The notes beneath the pieces were generated by a model. The model made no database searches. It was not told the origin of the DNA and worked only from the letters and a program-made list of their open reading frames with translations. From NCBI RefSeq assembly GCF_002860285.1, contig NZ_PGVF01000003.1, positions 1 to 64,000 on the forward strand: a DNA stretch of 64,000 nt, written 5' to 3'. The stretch is from Bacillus sp. M6-12. Its GTDB lineage: Bacteria; Bacillota; Bacilli; Bacillales; DSM-1321. Made by a program: the position numbers and the translations under genes. Positions 9,423-18,806 of this stretch are shown here, one piece after another (positions within the stretch are counted from its first letter, which is position 1; each line of letters starts with the position of its first letter).

Positions 9423-9614
9423 ATGAAAAAAGAAGAATTGGAGAAAAGCCTGGAGATAGCAGGCAGAACATTTGATACTGAAGATTATAAAAAAGATGAC
9501 GAGGTTTCAATCGGACTGGCTACTACTCACGAACAGGTCAGCGACCATTATATGGGCAACGAAGCTGTTCCTCCAGATCCAAACAACACACCATCTATTC
9601 CCCGAAAGGGTTAG
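9423..9614 (+). CDS. Small DUF4025-type protein (YozQ-like)
   Basis: This 63-residue acidic protein begins MKKEELEKSLEIAGRTFDTED and has a conserved-looking GLATTHEQVSDHYMGN centre, which resembles B. subtilis YozQ (DUF4025). A perfect AAAGGAGG site lies 9 bases before the ATG and a strong terminator follows, so it is a genuine single gene. No function is known for the family, and I see no membrane segment or signal peptide. Confidence 0.7.
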   Translation: MKKEELEKSLEIAGRTFDTEDYKKDDEVSIGLATTHEQVSDHYMGNEAVPPDPNNTPSIPRKG

Positions 9615-9622
9615 AAAAAATA

Positions 9623-9677
9623 AGCCGGGTTCAGTCCCCGCCGTAAAACGGAGGAGGACTGAACCCGGCTATTTTTT
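9623..9677. terminator. Strong bidirectional terminator between convergent small genes
   Basis: A perfect 15-bp stem, AGCCGGGTTCAGTCC / GGACTGAACCCGGCT, has A-rich sequence before it and ATTTTTT after it, so it can serve the rightward 63-aa gene and the leftward 63-aa gene. Confidence 0.9.
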
Positions 9678-9695
9678 AAAGATTATTTGTAATTC

Positions 9696-9887
9696 TTATT
9701 GGTTTGTAAGCTGTTTGTCTATGGAGGAAGAGTATTCCTTAACGCTTCTGATAAGCGATATTGTATATGATAATAAATCCTTATAGTCTTCTATTGGCAT
9801 TTCGCTGTTTGTCTTTTCATATTCATTTAGCTCTAAGCCTAGCTCCTGTAAGTAAAATAGTGCATGCTCGAGTTTTTTTGTATCCAT
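9696..9887 (-). CDS. Hypothetical 63-residue helical protein
   Basis: I do not recognise this family. The 63 residues look entirely helical and charged (KKLEHALFYLQELGLELNEYE, then LLSYTISLIRSVKEYSSSID), with no signal peptide or membrane segment. A GGGGAGAAACGAG site precedes the ATG, and the gene ends at the shared strong terminator, which supports it as real. Bases 9888-10136 upstream hold no further gene; they must carry the divergent promoters for it and for the K+ channel gene. Confidence 0.6.
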   Translation of the reverse strand: MDTKKLEHALFYLQELGLELNEYEKTNSEMPIEDYKDLLSYTISLIRSVKEYSSSIDKQLTNQ

Positions 9888-10145
9888 CTCGTTTCTCCCC
9901 TTTTTTACCTGTTGCCTCCATTTTAGGATGATTATTGGGGAAATGGTATGGTAATTAATGGTGGAAACACCTTCTATGTGTCCAAATTTTGAACTGCTAA
10001 AAATCTCACTGCTTGCTTTCAGCCCAATCGCATTGGTTTAAGTGAAGGTTTTGATGGGAAAAGGGCTCCCAAAGGAAGTTTCAGCAATTCTAATAGAAAT
10101 ATGGAAATACTATAGATCAATGACATAGACGGATAGGTGAACGAA

Positions 10146-11192
10146 ATGGTAAGAAAATTAATCTTCTACCTTATTAAGATAAAGGGCAGAATTTTTTTCC
10201 CCTTTTTTATTTTATACATATTAATGGCTGCATTTATAGCCCTTTATTTAGAACCGAAGACATTTGAATCCTACTTAACAGCGTTGTATTGGGTTTTTAT
10301 AACGCTTGCTACTATAGGTTTTGGGGATTATGCACCTGTGACTGATGCCGGCAAAGTATTTACCATTATACTTTACATTACAGGCATCGGACTTGTGACC
10401 GTTTTTATTGGGAAAATCATTCAAACAGTAACAGCAATTGAAAAACTTAGAGTTGGTGGAAAAATGAAATATACAGGAAAAGACCATATAATTCTTGTTG
10501 GCTGGAGCGATAAATCCAAAATTGCCGTAGAAGAAATACTGAGTTCTGATGAAAAGACCGAAGTGGTTATCATTTGCAGCCTTGAGAAAGCCCCCCTGCT
10601 GGAGGAGCGCGTGCATTATATCCGCGGGGATGCAGCCAACAGAGATACTCTGTTTCAGGCTAACTTGCCCAAAGCAAAGGGAGTTATCATTTTTGCGGAC
10701 AAAGTCACGGAGGATCATTACTCAACAAAGGATCCTTTGCTTGTTGACGGAAAAACCCTGATTATTGCTACTGCGATAACTTCAATTGAGGAAGAAACGA
10801 ATACGGAGATTCATGTCACCGCCGAAGTGGTAAATGAAAAGCATATAAGTTTATTCAAGCATGTAAAGGTGGATGAATTTATTCCAACGCAAGAAATGAT
10901 ATCACATGCAGCCGTCAGTTCTTTATTCCATCATGGAGTAATCCGAATGTATTCAGAATTAATGAGCAGGCAATTTGAAGAAGGAATGTACGAAATCGCC
11001 CGTCAGCCGCATTGGAAAACCTATCGGGATGCTTTCATAGAGCTTCTGGATAAAGGCGCTACTCTAGTCGCAGACCACAGCGACCTCCAAATCAATAAAA
11101 AACTGGACCATCCTATCCCTACCAACGCTCAGTTGTTTGTGATATGTGATAAAGAAACCCTCCGGCAATTAAATAACGAATCGGCGAATTAA
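10146..11192 (+). CDS. Two-TM potassium channel with RCK/TrkA-N domain (YugO-like)
   Basis: The protein has a first membrane helix (about residues 17-37), a pore loop with the K+ selectivity filter TIGFGDY (59-65), a second helix (about 72-93) and a cytoplasmic Rossmann RCK domain (IILVGWSDKSK onward) with a C-terminal TrkA-C-like part. It resembles B. subtilis YugO, the channel of biofilm electrical signalling. A GTG at 10137 is in frame, but the ATG at 10146 has the better spacing from AGGTGA. It is monocistronic. Whether it conducts in biofilm signalling here is inference. Confidence 0.88.
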   Translation: MVRKLIFYLIKIKGRIFFPFFILYILMAAFIALYLEPKTFESYLTALYWVFITLATIGFGDYAPVTDAGKVFTIILYITGIGLVTVFIGKIIQTVTAIEKLRVGGKMKYTGKDHIILVGWSDKSKIAVEEILSSDEKTEVVIICSLEKAPLLEERVHYIRGDAANRDTLFQANLPKAKGVIIFADKVTEDHYSTKDPLLVDGKTLIIATAITSIEEETNTEIHVTAEVVNEKHISLFKHVKVDEFIPTQEMISHAAVSSLFHHGVIRMYSELMSRQFEEGMYEIARQPHWKTYRDAFIELLDKGATLVADHSDLQINKKLDHPIPTNAQLFVICDKETLRQLNNESAN

Positions 11193-11230
11193 TAATTAAA
11201 GCCTGCTTGGAGACCTTTTTTTCTCAATAA

Positions 11231-11272
11231 ACTAAAAAAAGCTTAGTAAGCCCGGATAAAAAGTCCGGGCTT
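11231..11272. terminator. Terminator hairpin between convergent genes
   Basis: The stem AAGCCCGGA / TCCGGGCTT (11248-11272) is preceded on the plus strand by a run of A (11234-11240), giving a T run on the minus strand a little downstream of the stem. Bases 11273-11446 hold no supported gene. Confidence 0.6.
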
Positions 11273-11446
11273 GAAGCTATAAGGTTTGTTATCCTACAAT
11301 TGTCTATCTTTATTTCTTCTACATTTTTTTATATTACGGATAATAGTTTACATAATTATATTATGTGCAATCCCTATTTATTCTCGTTTAGTTTGCCAGA
11401 CCCTATTTTCTAAATTCCTCACCCTGCCCTTTACAGCAGCCTTCTT

Positions 11447-12738
11447 TTACTGCTTCATATATTCAGTTACTTTAAAAGCTTCTTGTACCTTAAATGAAAT
11501 TATTTCCCCTTGATTATTCACCTTAAATAAATATGTATCATCAATAAAATCGCTCACAAATGTTACTTGATCTTCGGCTTCCTCTATAGCTATTAACTTG
11601 AATTTGTATTGTACCCTATACATTTTATTGATTGTGGAGTACAAATTTTGGTTATACGAAATGAAAACCTGTTGAGATCCGTTCGAGTAAGTGCCGCAAA
11701 GCTTTTCAAAAGATAAAGGATTTGTCAACGGTACAAGCGGGTTTTTAGCTTCAAGAGTGCCGCTCAGAAAAATAGTAGCTAGGTCACTGCTGATTTTTGA
11801 GGCGGGCGTGATATTAATATTGCTTAAAACAATCACTGTAAGCTCTTCGTCTAAATGCAGGTCAATATTGTTAAAGAAGCCATTAATATCGCCAAAATGC
11901 CTGGCACAACTTTCCCAGATCCTTCTTCAATAGCCCAGCCATACCCGTACCCTTTCTCAAAGCCGCAGAACATCCTATCCTGCAGCTCCTTAGGCAGCAG
12001 CTGATACTTTACCAGAGCCCTGCTCCATTTAAATAAATCTTCAACACAGCTATATATCCCATATGCACCGAGGGGGAATGTCATATCTATGAAGCTGGTG
12101 TGAATGACGTCTTCCCAGACCGTATGCCCGGTGGCTAGCCCCTTAATTATTGTCCGGCCATTATCCACTCCAGTATTGGCTAATCCTAATTTTATAAATA
12201 TCCATTTTTTAAGAAAATCAGCATAAGGCATTTGTGCCGCTTTCTCAATGATCGCAGTTAAGAGGATATAGCCAGAATTGCTATAGTCCATTTTTGTACC
12301 TGGATTAAATCCCAGCGGCGGCTCCTTAAACGAATCAATTGTTTCTTCTAGTGTGAAAGGAAGCCGCATTCTGGTTGACCAATAATCTGAGTTAGCGGTA
12401 AAATTTTTGACTCCAGAAGTATGAGTCATTAACTGATGGATAGTGATGCGATCACCATTCGGAAAATCAGGCAAAAAAACGGAAACAGTATCTTCAATAT
12501 TAAGGCTGCCCTGCTCATGGAGCAAAAGAATTGCCATAGCTGTGAATGCTTTTGTTATTGAGCCAACCCTGAAAATTGTTTCCGGGGTATTAGGGATAGC
12601 GTATTGAAAGGACGAGCTCCCGTAGCCGCCTTTAAACAGAATCCTGTCTTGATAACCAATTAGTACCGTTCCATTGAAATGATTGTTATCTCCTAACGTG
12701 TCCATATAATGCTTTAACTTATCTCTCATATCTGACAT
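11447..12738 (-). pseudogene. Beta-lactamase-fold serine hydrolase, disrupted by a frameshift
   Basis: The upstream part (12738 to about 11900) encodes a class C beta-lactamase/DD-peptidase-type domain with the catalytic SITK motif (FRVGSITKAFTAM) and the YSNSGY motif. It then runs out of frame and stops at about 11851. In the -1/+2 frame the expected continuation starts immediately: HFGDINGFFNNIDLHLDEEL, then TVIVLSNINI, and a C-terminal domain to 11447. HFG is where the family's third active-site motif lies. The break is at about 11897-11902. It is either a real inactivating mutation or a one-base sequencing error; a corrected gene would give about 430 residues. The reading frame starts at an ATG behind AAGGAGA. 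Confidence 0.85.
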
Positions 12739-12785
12739 TCCCGCTCCGTCTCCTTATAACCTTTGAGTATCCAATTTTGGAATTA

Positions 12786-13703
12786 TTATTTTGCCTTCTG
12801 CATTTCTTTTCGGGAAATATCTTTACTGGCACTAGCCTTTTTACTTTTTTTAGAAGACAAATAAACCCCTATAAAGATAGTAAGCAGGCCAATAATTATA
12901 TTTGGTGTAATTTCCTCATCCAAAAGCACATAACCCCACACCATTGCGCTTGCTGGAATAAGATAGGTTACGGTAGAAGCAAGCTCCGGGCTGCCCTTTT
13001 TATTAATGTAAAAATAAATAAGCTGCCCGATTCCTGAGCCAAAGCAGCCAAGGCCAATGATTGAAAAAATCGTCAGCGGCTCCAATAACAAAGTAGGCTT
13101 TACAGGCTCTGTCAGCATCATTCCAATAAAACCGATGATTGCTCCTGTCAGAAGCGTGGATACCGTAATAACGAGCACCCCTGTTGCGCTCAGAAAACGC
13201 TTTGTTAGCTGACCTGCTAATCCATAGCTAACAGCAGCCAGCAGCATTGTTCCAATTCCGATGAAATCCTGGCCAAATAACTGTCCGAATTGAAAATCCA
13301 TCAACATAAGGATGCCGATAAAACCAATACATATTCCGATCCACTGCCGTTTTGTCAGGACATATGAAAAAATAATAAATCCAATAAGCCCGGTCCAAAT
13401 CGGTGTTGTTGCATTAAGTATAGAAGCGGTCGTACTATTAATGGCTGTTTCGCTTAACGGAATCAGTACCCACGCAATACCGCAGTTAAAGATACCAACC
13501 ATGATTAATGCTTTCCATGGCAGTTTCCCGTTAATTTCCCTTCTCTTCAGCCATAAAACGGGCAGCAGTACCGCAGCACCCGCAGCACATCGCAGAAATA
13601 CGATTCCCCAAATTCCTGCTGTCGGAAGCAGCCATTTCATGAACACAAATGATAAACCCCAGATTATGCTCAATCCTATTAGAGCCCCATATAATCTAAG
13701 CAT
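12786..13703 (-). CDS. EamA/DMT-family transporter
   Basis: This 305-residue protein has ten hydrophobic segments arranged as two EamA repeats (about residues 5-140 and 150-290), typical of drug/metabolite exporters. The N-terminal SIIWGLSFVFMKWLLP and the end-of-repeat GFIGILMLMDF fit the family. The C-terminus is Lys/Ser-rich and cytoplasmic. A GAGGGGG site precedes the ATG. It lies 47 bases upstream of the broken serine hydrolase, in the same direction. The substrate is unknown. Confidence 0.85.
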   Translation of the reverse strand: MLRLYGALIGLSIIWGLSFVFMKWLLPTAGIWGIVFLRCAAGAAVLLPVLWLKRREINGKLPWKALIMVGIFNCGIAWVLIPLSETAINSTTASILNATTPIWTGLIGFIIFSYVLTKRQWIGICIGFIGILMLMDFQFGQLFGQDFIGIGTMLLAAVSYGLAGQLTKRFLSATGVLVITVSTLLTGAIIGFIGMMLTEPVKPTLLLEPLTIFSIIGLGCFGSGIGQLIYFYINKKGSPELASTVTYLIPASAMVWGYVLLDEEITPNIIIGLLTIFIGVYLSSKKSKKASASKDISRKEMQKAK

Positions 13704-13933
13704 TCCAATCCCCCTCTCAAACTCTAATTATGGCAAAATCCCCGGAAAATTACATTTAAAATCTTGCTTTTATTTTCTTTTGCTTCTCGGTCCATACCCA
13801 TTTTTTTAGATTATAAACATGAAAGGTAAAATAAAATAAAAAAAATGTCGAATTTATGACTTATATATGAGAAAATAGTCTCAAAAGCGCATTTTCAAAA
13901 ACTCTATGAAAAAACCTGTAGAGGAGAAAAAAG

Positions 13934-14092
13934 ATGATCGACAAAATGAAATTAATACACGTATTGGAAAGCCGTTTGAATGAAATTAATGGACTTGAGG
14001 ACACTTCATATAAAAATGCAATTCTAGAATTGGAAACAGTTTTAGAGAATATTAAGAATGGTAATTTGAATATCCAGATTTGGGAAGACTAA
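13934..14092 (+). CDS. Small hypothetical protein (52 aa)
   Basis: This short ORF begins MIDKMKLIHVLESRLNEI and ends NLNIQIWED, with helical, Leu-rich spacing of hydrophobic residues. A GAGGAG site lies 7 bases before the ATG (GAGGAGAAAAAAG ATG), and coding-type third positions run to the stop, so I regard it as a real small gene. I do not recognise a family. The 120 bases that follow contain no gene. Confidence 0.6.
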   Translation: MIDKMKLIHVLESRLNEINGLEDTSYKNAILELETVLENIKNGNLNIQIWED

Positions 14093-14221
14093 GCCTTCCT
14101 GCTGAATTAGAGAAAGAAAATGGGCTTTTTAGGATATTTATTATTTATCCGTTATAGTTGATTTTACATGTATGGATCTCCCTTTTTGGTCAACACTAAA
14201 TGAAAAAGGGAGGTCTAGTTA

Positions 14222-14680
14222 ATGAAAAATATAACTGTAATTTTAATAAAATTTATTACTTGTATAGTTGCTTTTGCCATTGGACTTGATTTGTTTTTTG
14301 ATGCGACCATGGCTGATGTTCTATCCTTTAGTGCTATCGTTACAGTCATTTCTTATCTGGTCGGCGACCGTTTCATCCTTCCCCATTTTGGCAATACTGC
14401 CGCTACCATGATGGATTTTCTGATCACATACCTCAGTGTTTGGATATTTGGAAGTGTCCTGCTTGATAGTTATGTGCAAATCGGATGGGGGAGTATAATC
14501 GCAGCGACGATTGTAACAGCTGCAGAAGTTTTTGTGCACAGATATTTACATAGCCAGGAAAACGAAAAGATAACCGGTGAAAGGAACCAGCGAGGCATTA
14601 GCACGCAGATGATTTCATATGGTACAGAAATGGCAGAGGAACTAACGTCAAGAGACGCAGACAAATTGCCGAAGATTTAA
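14222..14680 (+). CDS. DUF2512 family membrane protein (YndM-like), copy 1
   Basis: This 152-residue protein has four membrane helices within residues 5-110 and a hydrophilic C-terminal tail. The pattern FIDLFF-type helix 1, VGDRFILPHFGN after helix 2, and MDFLITYLSVWIFG in helix 3 match DUF2512 (B. subtilis YndM). GGGAGG precedes the ATG. A paralogue lies at 20595-21071, with GDLLILPRTNN at the equivalent place. The function is unknown; the family is confined to Bacillus relatives. Confidence 0.8.
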   Translation: MKNITVILIKFITCIVAFAIGLDLFFDATMADVLSFSAIVTVISYLVGDRFILPHFGNTAATMMDFLITYLSVWIFGSVLLDSYVQIGWGSIIAATIVTAAEVFVHRYLHSQENEKITGERNQRGISTQMISYGTEMAEELTSRDADKLPKI

Positions 14681-14725
14681 TTCCGGCAATCAGGAAGACT
14701 CTGACCTAGGTGAATATCGAAAAGG

Positions 14726-14752
14726 AAACCCTTGCAGATGCAGGGTTTTTTT
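14726..14752 (+). terminator. Rho-independent terminator after YndM-like gene 1
   Basis: Stem AAACCCTTGCA / TGCAGGGTTT followed by a run of T, 45 bases after the stop. Confidence 0.9.
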
Positions 14753-14860
14753 GATATATGAATTTATCGCTCCAAGTATGTGAGTGTAAGGAAGGCCGTT
14801 AGTAAGAACTAAGAAAGTATTGGGCTGGCCATGCAATTGTTTTTTAAAGGTGGGTTATAG

Positions 14861-15505
14861 GTGAGAAAATGGCTAATTTTCATTGTGTATTTACTAATGA
14901 TCATTATTGGTTTTATTTATAAGGAAGAGATTCTTCACTGGATACAGGATGATGGTAATGCACCCCTCCCGCTTATGTTCATAATATCAGCTGTTTTTGC
15001 CACTATTCCTATCGTACCCTTTTCGCTGTTTTCCTTTATGATGGGTGCAAAATTCGGCATGCTGACCGGCACGTTGATTATTTGGTTTGGCGGTCTGATC
15101 AGTTGTGCGTTTTACTTTTTGCTGGCAAGGTTTCTTTTGACTGATTTTTTTAAAGCTTATCTGAACAAGTTTAAGCATATTGAAAAATTTCAGCTAATGA
15201 TTGAAAAAAATACCTTTCTGGCAGTATTTCTGGCCAGAATTGTTCCTGTTGTCCCCCCTCCTGTTGTTAACATTTATTCTGGAATATCATTCATAGCCTT
15301 CCTGCCATATATAGCGGCTACGGCTCTTGGAAAAATCCCCCCAGCCTTCTTTGTAGCCTACACAGGGGGTCACATTCTGTCATCATGGCCTAAATTTTTG
15401 TTTGGGGCCATGATTTACTTAACATTCGTTCTGGCTATTCTATTTTTCTTTAAAAAGTGGTTCAGAGAAAATTACTCCTCTCCTTCCACAGGCAGTGAAG
15501 ATTAG
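14861..15505 (+). CDS. TVP38/TMEM64 (VTT/DedA-like) family membrane protein
   Basis: This 214-residue protein is an integral membrane protein with about six hydrophobic segments and the VTT-domain core: PFSLFSFMMGAKFGMLTG (re-entrant loop region), then FLARIVPVVPPPVVNIYSG and an IPPAFFVAYTGG-type motif. These are typical of TVP38/DedA proteins, some of which act as phospholipid scramblases or flippases. The start is the GTG at 14861 behind AAAGGTGG. It is probably a single gene. A lipid role is inferred from the family only. Confidence 0.85.
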   Translation: MRKWLIFIVYLLMIIIGFIYKEEILHWIQDDGNAPLPLMFIISAVFATIPIVPFSLFSFMMGAKFGMLTGTLIIWFGGLISCAFYFLLARFLLTDFFKAYLNKFKHIEKFQLMIEKNTFLAVFLARIVPVVPPPVVNIYSGISFIAFLPYIAATALGKIPPAFFVAYTGGHILSSWPKFLFGAMIYLTFVLAILFFFKKWFRENYSSPSTGSED

Positions 15506-15565
15506 GTTATTAGTACATTATCTTAATCGACATCCTCTGCAGTAAAAAAGAAATATAACACTTTC

Positions 15566-15594
15566 TTTGACGAATGGCAGGTTCTTTTGTCAAC
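15566..15594 (+). promoter_or_regulatory. Two candidate Spo0A (0A) boxes upstream of racA
   Basis: TTTGACGAA (15566-15574) and TTTGTCAAC (15586-15594) each match the 0A-box consensus TTTGTCRAA at eight of nine positions, 20 bases apart and 55-83 bases before the racA start. In B. subtilis racA is under Spo0A control, which makes the placement sensible. The call rests on consensus matching by eye. Confidence 0.45.
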
Positions 15595-15648
15595 CGCAAA
15601 GGAGTTCGCCTTATGGAGGAAGAAGATTCTTCATAAGGAGGGATAAAA

Positions 15649-16170
15649 ATGGACACTAAACATGCAGCAAAACTATTAGAGGTATCAACCAGCACGATTC
15701 AAAGGTGGGTCAAGCATTCCGCACTTCCTATGGACCGTAATGAATTGGGACACTATATTTATACAGAAGAAAGTATCGAAATACTGCGGCAAATCCAAAG
15801 TCAAATTCAACAGGGCATTCCTCTCGCTGAAGTAAAACTTCCTCAGGCTCTTGCTCATAAGCAATCGGCGAAACCTCCTGAAAAAGACACAACGGAAAAC
15901 TTCTTTCTTTCTAAAATAAATCAGCTTGAATATAGCCTGAACCAAAAGGCGGATTCTGTTGTTTCATACCAGCTGCTCCAGCACCGCCGTGAAATCGAGG
16001 AGCTGCATGAACAAGTAAAAATGCTATCTGAAAAAATCGCCCGGCTGGAATCTAATCAGAAGCAAATGAAAAAAAGCAGTTCTATGGAACGCCCTCTTCC
16101 TATCGATCAATCAGCAGCAAGAAAGAAAAATAGGAAAAGAAATATTATGGGAATGCTCTTCGGGTTTTAA
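15649..16170 (+). CDS. racA: Chromosome-anchoring protein RacA
   Basis: RacA links the origin-proximal chromosome to DivIVA at the cell pole during sporulation. The 173-residue protein has a MerR-type helix-turn-helix at the N-terminus (AAKLLEVSTSTIQRWVKHS, then RNELGHYIYTEE, close to the B. subtilis RacA motif). A proline/Lys-rich linker follows, then a coiled coil (about residues 95-145) and a basic tail ending in the hydrophobic IMGMLFGF that would contact the pole. An AAGGAGG site precedes the ATG. It is monocistronic with its own terminator and possible Spo0A boxes upstream. Confidence 0.85.
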   Translation: MDTKHAAKLLEVSTSTIQRWVKHSALPMDRNELGHYIYTEESIEILRQIQSQIQQGIPLAEVKLPQALAHKQSAKPPEKDTTENFFLSKINQLEYSLNQKADSVVSYQLLQHRREIEELHEQVKMLSEKIARLESNQKQMKKSSSMERPLPIDQSAARKKNRKRNIMGMLFGF

Positions 16171-16175
16171 CAAAA

Positions 16176-16206
16176 ACAGCAAAACAAGAATTTGCTGTCT
16201 TTTTTA
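16176..16206 (+). terminator. Rho-independent terminator of racA
   Basis: Stem ACAGCAAA / TTTGCTGT followed by CTTTTTT, six bases after the racA stop. Confidence 0.9.
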
Positions 16207-16576
16207 AGTTTTCCGTTTTTTCGCTGAATATATAGCCGATCAAGGAAACGACCGCGTTCATGTTTCCTGAGATTTTATAAGAATCTCAAAACCCCTGTTC
16301 ATTTTACTCAATGGAATGATGAGAACCATATCCGGCACGCAGCCGACCACTTTGGCAACTTAAATAATTATGGTATAGATGAAAATACTTGTATGTATCT
16401 TATAACGGTCATATTGAAGCCATTGCAGGTGAAGGTGTTATAGTTATAGTATTGAAAATAAAATCCTGCGAAAAATACATTAAGAGTATTTTTATTACCG
16501 TACATTTTCACTAATGTACGGTGTTTTACCTATTGAGCAGTCTTCTTTTTTGACTGATAACCAGAGTAACTTTTTC
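16207..16576. other. Intergenic stretch without a recognised gene; one hairpin
   Basis: A frame on the plus strand stays open for about 60 codons (around 16235-16440) and contains a protein-like segment (HIRHAADHFGNLNNYG). It has no start or ribosome binding site, so it could be gene debris. A perfect 10-bp hairpin with a 6-base loop (16497-16522) lies 55 bases past the end of the PAS-STAS gene and may end its transcript, though no T run follows. Confidence 0.4.
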
Positions 16577-17335
16577 TTATTCCTTCTGATCTAAAATGAA
16601 CTTTAACCCTGCATGCGCCGAATGGAAAGAAAGTATACTTCGATTTAACTCCCCTGCCGCCATTGCTAATTCTGGAGTTATACCTACAAGAATACACTGT
16701 GTCCCAAGTAACGATGGGCTATCATACAATTTTTGAATATAAAATTTTGTTTGATCGTTAAATTGATATAATCCACTAAGATCTACAAGTACATAATGGA
16801 TATTGTGCGCAGCGGCTTCCTTCAATAAAGAGGAAATTAATCTGTCTGCACGGTCATTATCAAATTCGCCAATAAGCGGGATAGCAATTGTATTCTCCCA
16901 TATTTTTATCATAGGAACTGATAAAGCACTTATTAGCTTTTCTTTCTCTTTATCCTCTTCTGCCTTCGTTGTGACATCCATAAGCATGACTATGTAGCCA
17001 GTTACCTGTGAATGCTCCTCTACTATTGGTGTAATAACAATATCCGCTACAAACCGATCACGAATATTTATACGTGCTCTATGTCTGCCTGAAAGGCGAT
17101 CCATAATATCTCTCTGGTGTTCTGGATGCCGGTGAAAATAGTTCATATTGACTCCGATTAAGTCTTCTGCACTAGAAAGGCCAAATAATGGTGCTACCTG
17201 TGATAATAATTCAGTTGCATTCGAATTCATCCAAAGAATATTATAATCTTTATCAGATATTATGATTGTTTCTCCAATACTGTCTAAAGCATGCAAAAGA
17301 GAAATATTTTTAGGGATTGCTCCTATTGACTTCAT
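16577..17335 (-). CDS. PAS-STAS regulatory protein
   Basis: The N-terminal half (about residues 10-125) is a PAS sensor domain: ALDSIGETIIISDKDYNILW, NMNYFHRHPEH, then ITPIVEEHSQVTGYIVMLMD. The C-terminal half (about 138-250) is a STAS domain of the RsbR/anti-sigma-antagonist type, with IPLIGEFDNDRADRL and VLVDLSGLYQFND. The Ser in DLSG sits where these proteins are phosphorylated. No RsbS/RsbT partner lies next to it. It is divergent from an orphan sensor kinase (17670), so the pair may share a regulatory input. It would act in the cytoplasm as a stress or redox sensor; the ligand is unknown. Confidence 0.82.
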   Translation of the reverse strand: MKSIGAIPKNISLLHALDSIGETIIISDKDYNILWMNSNATELLSQVAPLFGLSSAEDLIGVNMNYFHRHPEHQRDIMDRLSGRHRARINIRDRFVADIVITPIVEEHSQVTGYIVMLMDVTTKAEEDKEKEKLISALSVPMIKIWENTIAIPLIGEFDNDRADRLISSLLKEAAAHNIHYVLVDLSGLYQFNDQTKFYIQKLYDSPSLLGTQCILVGITPELAMAAGELNRSILSFHSAHAGLKFILDQKE

Positions 17336-17669
17336 ATTCTCTCCACCTTATACCTTTTAATGATTATGATAGTAACATAAATGCGGTGTTTAAGTGGGTT
17401 AGAACCCTTGGTTTGCAGGATGCGATGATTAAACTCTCCTTAAGAGAATACCCATCACTCAGCCCTTTGATGTTATGTGGTGTACATTTGGAATGCTATG
17501 AATAGAGGTGTTACTAATATCTATTTACAAAGTTTGTATAAGTATAATCGGTTTATTGTAAAAATTTGTCGTGCGTTTTTTAATAAAATTTGTCATTAAT
17601 GGGAGAAATACAGTATTAAATAATATAAAATAGTGATAACCTTAATCCTGCAGGAAGTGGTGAAATAAA

Positions 17670-18806
17670 TTGGAGTCATCGTTAGAGCAAAAATCATATG
17701 TTCAGGATCTTTTAATGCTCCTGGAAAAGCAGCAGACTGCATTTTTGGAGGAATGGCAAGCGAAAATCTATACTGATGAAGCAGATCCGCATTTGGATAA
17801 AATTCTTGATAATGGTATTCAAATGTATAACATCATTAAGAAGGCGATAAACGGGTCTATTTCGGAAGATGAAGTAAAAATGCTGGCTTATAAGGTTGCC
17901 ATGGAACGTCTAGAATCAGAAATTAATATTGGAGATTTTGTATATAACGTAAATGTAGGCAGGAGCATAATAGTCGATAAGCTTTTTCAATGTGACCTTC
18001 CCTCACATTTCTTACAGCCGATCGTAGATAAGATTAATACATATTTCAATCAATTTTGCTACCATGCCGTTAGTGAATATATTAATCGAAAAAATTTAGA
18101 GCTAAATGAAAAGACTCATTTTATCAGCGAGAACCATAAGGATAAATTAGCTGTGCTGGGACAAATATCTTCTAGTTTTGTACATGAGTTTCGTAATCCT
18201 TTAACAGCTGTAATGGGTTTTACTAAAATTCTGAAACAGGAATATCCCGAACTTAAGTATTTGGATATTATTGAACATGAATTAAATCAGCTGAATTTTA
18301 GAATTGCCCAATTCCTTCATACTTCAAAAGCAGAGATTAATGAACAGAGACGAGAAAATGTATCGTTAATTGACCTTTTCAGCGATTTACAAGAGCTTAT
18401 TTATCCCAGCATCGCTGACTCACAAATTAATGTGATACCTGATGTTCCAGAGGATTTGATTATCTCTGCCCATAAGGATGAACTGAAGCAGGTTCTTTTG
18501 AATCTGATTATGAATTCCATTGATGCTCTTAAACAGCAGGAAAAAGTCAGGAATTTAATCATCACATGCCAAAATTCGCATGATACACTAATTATTAGCA
18601 TTTCCAATAATGGTCCAGTCATAGCCCCAGATTATAAAAAAACTATTTTTGAACCATTTTTCACGACGAAAGAGCTTGGAACAGGAATAGGTCTGTTTGT
18701 TTGTAAGAAAATTATTGAAAAGCATGGCGGTTCCATTTCATGCGAATCAAATGATGAGTTAACAACATTCAGCGTGATTTTGCCAAAGAATGTTAATCCC
18801 GAGTAA
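17670..18806 (+). CDS. Orphan soluble sensor histidine kinase (sporulation-kinase-like)
   Basis: The 378-residue protein has an alpha-helical N-terminal sensor region (residues 1-150) without membrane segments. A HisKA domain follows, with the phospho-acceptor His172 in SFVHEFRNPLTA. The HATPase domain has its N-box in LLNLIMNSIDAL and its G-box in TKELGTGIGLFVCKK. The N-terminus looks like the Bacillus histidine-kinase N-terminal domain found in Spo0F/Spo0A-phosphorelay kinases. No response regulator is adjacent, consistent with feeding the phosphorelay (inference). The start is a TTG at 17670 behind AGGAAGTGGTG. TTGTCA and TATTAA, 18 bp apart at about 17590-17620, form a candidate promoter. 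Confidence 0.85.
   Translation: MESSLEQKSYVQDLLMLLEKQQTAFLEEWQAKIYTDEADPHLDKILDNGIQMYNIIKKAINGSISEDEVKMLAYKVAMERLESEINIGDFVYNVNVGRSIIVDKLFQCDLPSHFLQPIVDKINTYFNQFCYHAVSEYINRKNLELNEKTHFISENHKDKLAVLGQISSSFVHEFRNPLTAVMGFTKILKQEYPELKYLDIIEHELNQLNFRIAQFLHTSKAEINEQRRENVSLIDLFSDLQELIYPSIADSQINVIPDVPEDLIISAHKDELKQVLLNLIMNSIDALKQQEKVRNLIITCQNSHDTLIISISNNGPVIAPDYKKTIFEPFFTTKELGTGIGLFVCKKIIEKHGGSISCESNDELTTFSVILPKNVNPE

Noticed and set aside
16235-16440. An open stretch after racA with a protein-like segment (HIRHAADHFGNLNNYG).
   Set aside because: No start codon with a ribosome binding site and no family match; mentioned only as possible gene debris.
17317-17505. A 62-codon rightward frame between the PAS-STAS and kinase genes.
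   Set aside because: It overlaps the divergent promoter region, has no ribosome binding site and no protein-like pattern.
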